From Chromatiaceae bacterium (lineage in GTDB: Bacteria > Pseudomonadota > Gammaproteobacteria > Chromatiales > Chromatiaceae), in contig JAHEJD010000017.1 of the NCBI GenBank assembly GCA_024639005.1, forward strand, positions 3,549 to 38,910: 35,362 nt of DNA, in the 5' to 3' direction. Positions 24,489 to 32,082 of the stretch are shown piece by piece. Under the pieces are notes generated by a model that was given only the letters and a program-made list of their open reading frames with translations, was not told where the DNA came from and did no database searches. Positions within the stretch are counted from its first letter, which is position 1; each line of letters begins with the position of its first letter. The translations under genes were made by a program, and so were the position numbers.

Positions 24489-25969
24489 CCCTGCTCGATC
24501 ACCTTCCGGTACTGGTGGTGCTGCTGCCGCTGTTTGCAGCACCATTGTGCGTGCTGATCGACCGCGCGCGTCCGGCCTGGCTGCTATCGCTGATCGCATC
24601 CTTGCTCAGCCTCGCAGCGGCGATAACGCTGCTGATGCAGGTCTCGAGCAGCGGCGCCATCCGGTATCAGCTGGGAGGCTGGGCCGCACCGTGGGGTATC
24701 GAATACCGCATTGACCTGCTCGGCGCCTATGTACTGCTGATCGTCAGCGCGATCGCCCCGCTGGTGATGGTATTCGCGCTGCGCAGCGTCGAAAAGGAGA
24801 TCCCGAGACAACGCATCGCCCGCTTCTATGCCGCCATGCTGCTGGTCTTTGCCGGACTTGCCGGCATCACCGTGACCGGGGATGCCTTTAATCTGTTCGT
24901 CTTCCTCGAGATCTCATCACTGGCGTCGTATGCAGTGATCAGCATGGGCAGTGACCGGCGCGCACTGAACGCGGCCTTCCAGTACCTGGTGATGGGCACC
25001 ATCGGCGCCACCTTTATCCTGATCGGTATCGGCTTCCTGTACATGATGACCGGCACGCTGAATATGATCGACCTCGCCGAAAGGCTGCCGGCGGTCTCGG
25101 AGACCCGCACTGTGCGCGCCGGTTTCGCGTTTCTCACCGTCGGCATCGGCCTCAAGCTGGCGCTGTTCCCGCTGCACCTGTGGCTGCCCAATGCCTACGC
25201 CTATGCACCATCCGCGGTGACGGCCTTCCTCGCTGCGACGGCGACCAAGGTCGCGGTCTATGCGCTGCTGCGCTTCCTGCTCGAGATCTTCGGCGTGCAG
25301 TTCTCGCTGCAGGCGATGCCGCTCGACCTGATTCTGATGGTATTGGGTCTCGCCGGCATTGTGTCGGCATCGCTGGTCGCCGTCTTCCAGCAGAACGTCA
25401 AGCGCATGCTGGCCTACTCCAGTGTCGCGCAGATCGGCTACATGATGCTCGGCATCGGCCTGGCCTCGACCACGGGCGTCACCGCCGCCATCCTGCATGT
25501 CTTCAACCATGCGTTGATGAAGGGTGCGCTGTTTCTCGCGCTGGGTGCCGTGGCCTATCGCATCGGGTCGGTGACGCTGCGCGATTTTGCCGGGCTCGGG
25601 CGGCGCATGCCCTGGACCATGGCGGCGATCGTCATCGGCGGCCTCAGTCTGATCGGCGTGCCGCCCACGGTCGGTTTCGTCAGCAAATGGTATCTGGTGC
25701 TCGGCACCCTGGAGCAGGGGCTGTGGCCAGTGGCGCTGCTGATCCTGCTGGGTTCTCTGCTGGCACTCATCTACGTCTGGAGGCTGGTGGAGGCGGCCTA
25801 TTTCGGCCAACCCCCCAGCGATGCGGCGACGCTGCAGGAGGCGCCGCTGTCGATGCTGATCCCGGTCTGGATCCTGGTCGGCGCCAACATCTACTTCGGT
25901 GTGTATACCGAGGTCAGCGTCGGCGTCGCGAGCCGGGCCGCCATCCAACTGATGGGGATTGAGGGTTGA
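24485..25969 (+). CDS. mrpD: Mrp antiporter ion-conducting subunit D (first copy), 494 aa
   Basis: An ND2/ND4/NuoM-type ion-conducting membrane subunit with about 14 helices. The key glutamate lies in FVFLEISSLASY, the middle-membrane lysine in GIGLKLALFPLHLW, and a second lysine in AATATKVAVY, so both charged positions of the proton path are kept. GTG 24485 is the start and overlaps the mrpC stop by four bases. It is the most canonical of the three D-like subunits in this operon. Confidence 0.93.
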   Translation: MTLLDHLPVLVVLLPLFAAPLCVLIDRARPAWLLSLIASLLSLAAAITLLMQVSSSGAIRYQLGGWAAPWGIEYRIDLLGAYVLLIVSAIAPLVMVFALRSVEKEIPRQRIARFYAAMLLVFAGLAGITVTGDAFNLFVFLEISSLASYAVISMGSDRRALNAAFQYLVMGTIGATFILIGIGFLYMMTGTLNMIDLAERLPAVSETRTVRAGFAFLTVGIGLKLALFPLHLWLPNAYAYAPSAVTAFLAATATKVAVYALLRFLLEIFGVQFSLQAMPLDLILMVLGLAGIVSASLVAVFQQNVKRMLAYSSVAQIGYMMLGIGLASTTGVTAAILHVFNHALMKGALFLALGAVAYRIGSVTLRDFAGLGRRMPWTMAAIVIGGLSLIGVPPTVGFVSKWYLVLGTLEQGLWPVALLILLGSLLALIYVWRLVEAAYFGQPPSDAATLQEAPLSMLIPVWILVGANIYFGVYTEVSVGVASRAAIQLMGIEG

Positions 25970-27450
25970 GCGGGGCGCAGCTGCTGGCCTGCATCCTGGC
26001 GGTGCCGATGCTCGGGGCGATCGGTGTCGCCTTGACGCGACACAGGCCGAACCTGCGCGAAGGCGTGAGTATTGCCGCCGGCATCGTCCTGTTCCTGTTG
26101 GTCGCGACCCTCGCCGCGACCATCTCCTGGGATGCAGCGCCGACCCTGGTGCTGGCCGAGCCCGTGCAGGGCCTCGCGCTGGCCCTGACACCGGAGCCCT
26201 TGGGGATGTTGTTCGCGCTGGTCGCCAGCTTTCTGTGGCCAATCACCACCTTATACGCGCTCGGCTATATGCGCGCCCATCACGAGCAGAATCAGACACG
26301 CTTCTACGTCGCCTTCGCCGTCTCGATCGGTGCGGCCATGGGCATCGCGCTGGCCGGCAATATGCTGACCCTGTTCGTGTTCTACGAGATCCTGTCGGTG
26401 GCCACCTACCCGCTGGTGACGCATGCCGGCACGGACAAGGCAAGACGCGCCGGCCGCCTCTACTTAGGCCTGCTGATGGGCACCTCGATCGGCTTCCTGC
26501 TGTTGGCCATGGTCTGGACCTGGCAGCTCACGGGCACGCTGGACTTTACGCCCGGCGGCGTGTTCGGCGACAAAGTCGGCAGCGGTATGCTCAGCGTTCT
26601 GCTGGTGCTCTATGTATTCGGCACCGGCAAGGCGGCGATCATGCCCTTTCATCGCTGGCTGCCGGCGGCGATGGTGGCGCCGACACCGGTGTCGGCGCTG
26701 TTGCACGCCGTTGCAGTCGTCAAGGCCGGGGTATTCACTATCCTCAAGGTCGCGGTCTATATCTTCGGCATCGACACCATTGCGGGTCTCGCAGCGGCCG
26801 ACTGGCTGCTCGCTCTGGCCGGATTCACCATCTTGATGGCCTCGATCATTGCGCTGCGCAAAGACAACCTGAAGGCCCGGCTGGCGTACTCGACTATCAG
26901 TCAACTCAGCTATATCGTGTTGGGCGCGATGTTGGGGGTCGTCGCCGGCGCGGTCGGCGGCGGTCTGCATATCGCGATGCACGCCTTCGGCAAGATCACG
27001 CTTTTCTTCTGCGCCGGCGCCATCATGGTCACGGCGCACAAGACCCGGGTCAGCCAGCTCAACGGTATCGGCCGGCGCATGCCATGGACCATGGGTGCCT
27101 TTGCCGTGGGCGCCGTGTCGATGATCGGCGCGCCACCCGCGGCAGGCTTTATCTCCAAATGGTATCTGGTGCTGGGTTCACTGGACGCCCAGCAGTTGTT
27201 CGCAGTGGCGGTGATCGTGATCTCGACGGTGCTCAATGCCGCCTATTTCATGCCCATCATCTATGCCGCCTTCTTCAAGCCAGAGGATCCGGCGCAAGAT
27301 CAGGATGCGCATGGCGGGGGGCATGCCGACCACGGCGAGGCGCCCTGGCCGATCCTGCTGGCGCTGGTAACGACTGCGCTATTCGCCGTCTTGTTGTTCT
27401 TCTTTCCGGGCGCCCCGTTGGCGCTCGTCCAGCGAATGGTAGCCCTGTGA
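25966..27450 (+). CDS. second ND/MrpD-like ion-conducting subunit, 494 aa
   Basis: A second MrpD/NuoM-type subunit, same length as the first but clearly diverged. Key charged residues remain: Glu in FVFYEILSVATYP, Lys in FGTGKAAIMPFHRWLP and lysines in AVAVVKAGVFTILK. In classical Mrp one of the large subunits is MrpA; this may fill that place without the extra MrpA C-terminal domains. The start is TTG 25966, overlapping the first copy's stop (TTGA). A His-rich loop (QDAHGGGHADHGEAP, near residue 445) precedes the last helix. Confidence 0.9.
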   Translation: MSGAQLLACILAVPMLGAIGVALTRHRPNLREGVSIAAGIVLFLLVATLAATISWDAAPTLVLAEPVQGLALALTPEPLGMLFALVASFLWPITTLYALGYMRAHHEQNQTRFYVAFAVSIGAAMGIALAGNMLTLFVFYEILSVATYPLVTHAGTDKARRAGRLYLGLLMGTSIGFLLLAMVWTWQLTGTLDFTPGGVFGDKVGSGMLSVLLVLYVFGTGKAAIMPFHRWLPAAMVAPTPVSALLHAVAVVKAGVFTILKVAVYIFGIDTIAGLAAADWLLALAGFTILMASIIALRKDNLKARLAYSTISQLSYIVLGAMLGVVAGAVGGGLHIAMHAFGKITLFFCAGAIMVTAHKTRVSQLNGIGRRMPWTMGAFAVGAVSMIGAPPAAGFISKWYLVLGSLDAQQLFAVAVIVISTVLNAAYFMPIIYAAFFKPEDPAQDQDAHGGGHADHGEAPWPILLALVTTALFAVLLFFFPGAPLALVQRMVAL

Positions 27451-27749
27451 TGGAAACACCGCATAAGCAGACGCAGCCCGACGCGGCGGGCAAGCGCCCA
27501 AAACACTGGCTGTACCGCAGCGAAAATCTGCCCAAACTGTGGATGCTGCAGATCCTGGTCCTGGCGCTGGCGCTTGTCCCGGAATTCTTCGTCCACCACC
27601 ACCCACATTTCGAGCATGAGGCCTTTACCCTGGACGCCAGCTTCGGTTTTTACGCCTGGTATGGTTTCCTGGCCTGCGCCGGCATGGTCGCGCTGGCCAA
27701 GATCCTCGGCATCTTTCTAAAGCGCGAGGAAAGCTATTATGACGACTGA
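27450..27749 (+). CDS. small two-helix membrane protein with His-rich loop, 99 aa
   Basis: A charged N-terminal tail of about 30 residues leads to two hydrophobic helices (about residues 35-50 and 70-92). The short loop between them contains FFVHHHPHFEHE, and the C-terminus ends EESYYDD. No standard Mrp subunit letter fits. Its ATG overlaps the stop of the second D-like gene (TGATG) and its 3' end overlaps the third D-like gene by 11 bases, so it is embedded in the operon and is probably a subunit or assembly factor of the complex. The histidines could bind a metal or protons. Function unknown. Confidence 0.8.
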   Translation: METPHKQTQPDAAGKRPKHWLYRSENLPKLWMLQILVLALALVPEFFVHHHPHFEHEAFTLDASFGFYAWYGFLACAGMVALAKILGIFLKREESYYDD

Positions 27750-29427
27750 CCTCGCGTTTCCGCCGGGCCTGATCCTCGTCCTGGGCGCCGTGCTGATCCC
27801 CTTCGCCGCCGAGCGACAGCGCCTGCTGCTGTTGCTCGGCCTGCCGCTGCTGACGCTGGCCGCGGTCTGGTGGCTGCCCAACGGCAGCCTGTTGCAGCTG
27901 GGCTTTCTCGACTACACGCTGGAGCCGGTCAAATCGACCGCCGAGGGCCGCCTGTTCGCCACCGTATTCTCGATCATGGCCTTGGCCGGCGGACTCTATG
28001 CGCATCGCCAGGCCAGCACCCTTGAGCTGACCGCCGCCTTCATCTATGCGGGCTCGGCGATCGGCGTGACCTTCGCCGGTGACCTGCTGACCCTGTTCGT
28101 GTTCTGGGAGCTCATGGCCTTTGGCTCAACCGTGGTCATATGGTCCGCAGGCAGCGTCGGCGCCCAGCGGGCCGGCCTGCGCTACCTGCTGGTCCATCTG
28201 TTGGGCGGGGTGATACTGATGGTCGGCATTGTGGCCCAGGTAGCCGCGACCGGATCGCTCGCCTTCACTGTGATGACGCCCGACAGCCTGGCTACCGCGC
28301 TGATCCTGATCGGCTTCCTGGTCAATGCCGGCGCCCCACCGCTGTCTGCCTGGATCGCCGACGCCTATCCCGAGGCCACGCCAAGCGGCACCGTGTTCCT
28401 GTCCGCATTCACCACCAAGACCGCAGTCTTTGCGCTACTGGTTGGCTTCCCGGGGGCTGAGATCCTGGTCCCGATCGGCCTCTATATGGTCTTCTACGGC
28501 ATCATCTATGCGCTGCTGGAAAACGACATGCGGCGCATCCTCGCCTACAGCATCGTCAACCAGGTGGGCTTCATGGTCGCGGCAATCGGCATCGGTACCC
28601 CGATGGCGTTGAACGGTGCGGCGGCCCACGCCTTTGCGCACATCATCTACAAGGCCCTGCTGTTGATGTCGGCCGGCAGCGTGCTGATGATGACGGGCAA
28701 ACGCAAATGCACCGATCTCGGCGGCCTGTTCCAGAGCATGCCGCAGACCGCGATCAACGGCATTGTCGGCGCACTGGCGATCTCGGCCTTTCCGTTCACC
28801 TCCGGCTTCGTGACCAAGTCGCTGGAGACCCAGGCGGCCGCGAACGAGGGCATGCTCTTGGTCTGGCTGCTACTGCTGGCGGCGTCGGCGGGTGTGTTCC
28901 TGCACGCAGGCATCAAGTTTCCCTGGTTCGTATTCTTTCAGAAGGATTCGGGGCTACGACCGCCGGAACCACCGGCCAATCTGCGCTACGCGATGTGGTC
29001 GTTCTCGTTTCTCTGCCTGGCGCTCGGCGTCTACCCTGCCCCGCTGTACGCGATCCTGCCCTACCCGGTCGACTATCAGCCCTACACCGTCGATCACCTG
29101 GTCAGCCAGTTCCAGATCCTGTTGTTCGCGGGCTTTGCATTCTTCGTGATGCTCAAGCAGATGCGGCGCACACTGACCATCAGCCTCGACTTCGACTGGT
29201 TCTATCGCAAGTTCCTTAAGGCGATCGGCAATGAGTTTACGGGGCTCACCAGCGCGGCGCGAGACGAAAAAGAGGAGCAGGCCCTGGCCGGCGTGTGGCG
29301 ACTGGTCGATAAGCTCTACCAGCACCACGGTCCGCAGGGCATGCTCGCCCGCTCCTGGCCGACCGGGAGCATGGTGATCTGGGTCGCCGCGCTGCTCGGT
29401 CTGTCGCTGCTGCTCTATTACATCTGA
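27739..29427 (+). CDS. third ND/MrpD-like ion-conducting subunit, 562 aa
   Basis: An MrpD/NuoM-like membrane subunit with an added soluble C-terminal segment (about residues 475-540) and a final helix. The glutamate of the ion path is kept (FVFWELMAFGS). At the helix-7 site, however, the usual Lys is replaced: LVNAGAPPLSAW has Asn196 where the first copy has Lys in GLKLALFPLHLW, and Ser203 where that has His. The later lysine in AFTTKTAVFALL remains. This form probably conducts differently or plays a structural role. ATG 27739 starts inside the preceding small gene. It is the last gene of the operon. Confidence 0.9.
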   Translation: MTTDLAFPPGLILVLGAVLIPFAAERQRLLLLLGLPLLTLAAVWWLPNGSLLQLGFLDYTLEPVKSTAEGRLFATVFSIMALAGGLYAHRQASTLELTAAFIYAGSAIGVTFAGDLLTLFVFWELMAFGSTVVIWSAGSVGAQRAGLRYLLVHLLGGVILMVGIVAQVAATGSLAFTVMTPDSLATALILIGFLVNAGAPPLSAWIADAYPEATPSGTVFLSAFTTKTAVFALLVGFPGAEILVPIGLYMVFYGIIYALLENDMRRILAYSIVNQVGFMVAAIGIGTPMALNGAAAHAFAHIIYKALLLMSAGSVLMMTGKRKCTDLGGLFQSMPQTAINGIVGALAISAFPFTSGFVTKSLETQAAANEGMLLVWLLLLAASAGVFLHAGIKFPWFVFFQKDSGLRPPEPPANLRYAMWSFSFLCLALGVYPAPLYAILPYPVDYQPYTVDHLVSQFQILLFAGFAFFVMLKQMRRTLTISLDFDWFYRKFLKAIGNEFTGLTSAARDEKEEQALAGVWRLVDKLYQHHGPQGMLARSWPTGSMVIWVAALLGLSLLLYYI

Positions 29428-29896
29428 GCCGGGCTATTTAGATTCGGCAAGCTGAACGGCGCGCGATGAACAGGACTTGTAACACCCGGCAAGTCCAATA
29501 CTATTTGAATGAGTTAATAAACTAAAAACAAACAAAACCGCTACGCCGGTGGCGTTACCGGCGCCGTAAACTCCGATTGTATGCCGAATTCGCGCCCAAA
29601 ACCCGGATGAGGCGGGCTCCCTGAGACCGGGTTGGGCCGCAAGAAAAATAAACAAAACGTATACAGCGAGAGACGGCATGGGATGCCTCGAACACGTCAC
29701 CCCTAAGCGATTCGCGCCTCGCTATGGCGGTTTTCTTGAGTGCTTTAACCCAGATCAATGACGTACTACGTCTGAATGTGATTCGCTGTTCGCGACAAAA
29801 TTCACAAACAATAAAAATAACGACACCGCTTCTGCCGTTCCGCTGAGAACGGTGAATAACTAAAGCGCAACGCCAAATCCGAGGAGGATAGCCATC
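29428..29896 (+). other. AT-rich leader/promoter region before the cytochrome operon
   Basis: These 469 bases separate the antiporter and cytochrome operons. Three A-rich tracts stand out (about 29515-29538, 29641-29660 and 29804-29822) against GC-rich surroundings. Hairpins lie at 29544-29563 (CGCCGGT/ACCGGCG), 29595-29636 (CCCAAAACCCGG with CCGGGTTGGG) and 29835-29852 (CCGTTC/GAACGG). None has a clean T-tract, so no clear terminator for the antiporter operon is seen. I found no convincing gene here on either strand. Confidence 0.6.
29760..29772. promoter_or_regulatory. 13-bp palindrome, possible operator
   Basis: GACGTA-C-TACGTC is a perfect inverted repeat with a one-base centre, about 125 bases before the pentaheme cytochrome ATG. 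Its position suits binding of a dimeric regulator. It does not match the FNR/ANR consensus, and the regulator is unknown. Confidence 0.4.
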
Positions 29897-31156
29897 ATGT
29901 CGCTGATTCATGGATTAGTGCGCGCTTGCAGCGTCTTATGCCTGCTGGCGCCGTCGGTGTTTGCCGCAGAGGCGGTCCAGCACGTCGATGCGGAGGCCTG
30001 CAAGCAATGCCACGAGGAAATCTATACGCAGTGGAAGGGTTCGATGCATGCCAACAGCTCGGCGTTAAAGGATCCTATCCATGGTGCGTTCTACAAGAAG
30101 GTGATGGGTGACCCCACGCAGGAGAACGTGCGCAACAAAAAGGGCAAGTACCCGGTGTGTCTCAAGTGCCATGCGCCGGTCGCGGCGATGGACAAGAAGA
30201 CCAAACTGGATGCCAAGAAGTCCTACATGGACGGCATCAGCTGCACCACTTGTCACTCCTTCAAGGCCTTCAAGGGCACCGATTCCGCCGACGGCAAGCC
30301 GCTCTACGGCATCGACGCCTACGAGATAGACAAGACCAGTCTCCACGGGCCCTCGGGGATCAGTTACACCACGGAGCGGACGCCCGAGGGCGCGGCTTGG
30401 CCGACGCCGGTTCACCATCCGGTACCGCTCGAGGGTAACAAGACCGCACTGTTCAAGAGCAATGACGCCTGCATGGGTTGCCACGAGAAGCGCAGCAATG
30501 CGCACGGCACGCCATTGTGTCGTACCGGCAACGAATACCGTACATCGAATAACTTCGTGAGCTGTCAGGCCTGCCACATGGCGATCGTCAGCGTACCGAA
30601 GATGAAAGACGGTGAAGTGGTACCGGGGGAGATGGTCAGCATTCCGGATCACAGCATGGCCGGCGGTCACGACGGCAAGATGATCACCCGCGGCATCGCA
30701 ATGAGCATGGATACGCGGCGCGAAGGCGACACCATCAAGACCACGCTCATCGTGCGCAATCGCCTGCCGCACGCCTATCCGACCGGCGCGCCCTTCCGCA
30801 ACTTCTACATCCGCGTCGCGACGTACGACAAAGACGGCAAGATGTTGTGGAAGAACTACAAGGTGCATCCGATCAAGGACGATCCCAAAGCGGCGTTTTG
30901 GTACACGCTGGGTGACGCGAGCGGCAAGCCGACCGCTCCGCCCACGGCCACGCAGGTGCTCAAAGATACCCGCCTGAAGCCAAACGAGGTACGTACGCTG
31001 GAGTACGACATCCCGCTGCAGCCGGGTACCAGTATCGTGCGCGCCGAGGCGCTGTACGACCTGATGCTGCCACCGATCAAGGCGAAGATGAAAGGCAAGC
31101 TGCCAGACGATCTGTTGCAGCCGAAGCTGGCCGCATCTGCCGAGATCCGGCTGTGA
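29897..31156 (+). CDS. pentaheme c-type cytochrome, cytochrome c554-like, 419 aa
   Basis: A signal peptide (about residues 1-24) precedes five CxxCH heme sites: 35-39, 88-92, 116-120, 192-196 and 223-227. The first region (CKQCHEEIYTQWKGSMHANS) resembles cytochrome c554-family multiheme proteins. The C-terminal third (about residues 255-419) has no hemes; its NRLPHAYPTGAPFRNFYI stretch suggests a beta-sandwich domain found after such heme domains. It would act in the periplasm, either shuttling electrons or as an enzyme of unknown substrate. A GAGGAGG site sets ATG 29897. It heads a four-gene set with a tetraheme cytochrome, an iron-sulfur protein and an NrfD-like protein. Confidence 0.88.
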   Translation: MSLIHGLVRACSVLCLLAPSVFAAEAVQHVDAEACKQCHEEIYTQWKGSMHANSSALKDPIHGAFYKKVMGDPTQENVRNKKGKYPVCLKCHAPVAAMDKKTKLDAKKSYMDGISCTTCHSFKAFKGTDSADGKPLYGIDAYEIDKTSLHGPSGISYTTERTPEGAAWPTPVHHPVPLEGNKTALFKSNDACMGCHEKRSNAHGTPLCRTGNEYRTSNNFVSCQACHMAIVSVPKMKDGEVVPGEMVSIPDHSMAGGHDGKMITRGIAMSMDTRREGDTIKTTLIVRNRLPHAYPTGAPFRNFYIRVATYDKDGKMLWKNYKVHPIKDDPKAAFWYTLGDASGKPTAPPTATQVLKDTRLKPNEVRTLEYDIPLQPGTSIVRAEALYDLMLPPIKAKMKGKLPDDLLQPKLAASAEIRL

Positions 31157-31197
31157 AGGCAACCTCCGGGCTGACCATCTAGATCGGAACTGACGGC

Positions 31198-32082
31198 GTG
31201 CGCGGGCCGGTCGAAATCGTGCTGTCGCTGACCGTTGCACTGGCGCCTGCGATGTTGGCGGGCACCAGCGCGGCGGAACAGCCGGCGTCTAGCGCGACCG
31301 AAGAGTCCGCTGGCGTCGACGACTGGGACTGGGGCGCCATCGGCGACCTGGATGATGCGCCAGTCGTTGGCAAACCGAGCAGTTCCCGCGCGGTGGCTGG
31401 CAAGACACCAAAGGCACGCGGCAACGCCGAGAACGCGAGGCCGGATCTCGCTGCGACGCCGCGTCCGGCCTATGCCGTGTTCGAAGACGTACCGCCGTTC
31501 GAGGTAATACCCAGCGTGCGCGATGCCGATATGCACCCCTGCTCCAACTGCCATCAGTGGGTGTTGAGCGATCCCACGCCACGCACGCTGAAGACACCCC
31601 ACGACAATTTCGAGTTGCAGCACGGCCTGCATGGCAAGGGAAAATTTTGGTGCTTCACCTGCCACGATCTCGATGGCAAGGGTGGGCTGAAGACACTGGA
31701 GGGTGAACAGCTCGAATTCGGCGACGCCTATGTGCTGTGCAGTCAGTGTCATCCGGACCAGGCGCGCGACTGGGTGTTCGGCGCCCACGGCAAGCGTCAG
31801 GGCAACTGGCAAGGCACGCGGCAGGTGTTCAACTGTACCGCCTGTCACTATCAGCATCGACCGGCCCTTAAGGCGCGTGCACCGGAGCCGGGACCACCGA
31901 TGCGCCTGGGACTCGAGCGTCCCGCGCACTGGGTAGCGAAGAACAAACGGCAGGACACTGAACACGTCACGCGTGCCGTCGGGCAGACACGGGCAGCCAC
32001 TCAAGAGCGGCCCAACGCAGAAAGCGATACGGACGAAGACCGCGCCCACATAGCAGAACGGCCCGACGATGAAAAATCCTGA
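31198..32082 (+). CDS. tetraheme c-type cytochrome, 294 aa
   Basis: After a signal peptide (about residues 5-26) comes a Ser/Ala/Asp-rich spacer with DDWDWGAIGDLDDAP (42-55). Four CxxCH sites follow at 115-119, 152-156, 181-185 and 213-217. The CTACHYQHRPAL and FGAHGKRQGNW segments resemble small multiheme proteins encoded beside NrfC/NrfD-type membrane modules. The last 75 or so residues are polar and probably disordered. The start is GTG 31198, the only standard start ahead of the signal peptide, with a weak ribosome site. It overlaps the iron-sulfur gene by 14 bases, so the two are almost certainly made together. It probably links the membrane module to the pentaheme cytochrome. Confidence 0.85.
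   Translation: MRGPVEIVLSLTVALAPAMLAGTSAAEQPASSATEESAGVDDWDWGAIGDLDDAPVVGKPSSSRAVAGKTPKARGNAENARPDLAATPRPAYAVFEDVPPFEVIPSVRDADMHPCSNCHQWVLSDPTPRTLKTPHDNFELQHGLHGKGKFWCFTCHDLDGKGGLKTLEGEQLEFGDAYVLCSQCHPDQARDWVFGAHGKRQGNWQGTRQVFNCTACHYQHRPALKARAPEPGPPMRLGLERPAHWVAKNKRQDTEHVTRAVGQTRAATQERPNAESDTDEDRAHIAERPDDEKS

Noticed and set aside
25959-27749. Very long plus-strand open frame of almost 600 codons overlapping the second MrpD-like gene
   Set aside because: It is an Arg/Gly/His-rich shadow frame of high-GC coding sequence; only its last 99 codons (from 27450) have real membrane-protein character and are annotated separately.
29750-29766. Possible FNR/ANR site near ATCAATGACG in the cytochrome leader
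   Set aside because: Only one half-site is present; the TTGAT half at four-base spacing is missing.
29434-29911. Two overlapping minus-strand open frames in the gap before the cytochrome operon, one with hydrophobic stretches
   Set aside because: They lack ribosome sites and family features, overlap each other in different frames and lie over the A-rich tracts and hairpins of the leader.
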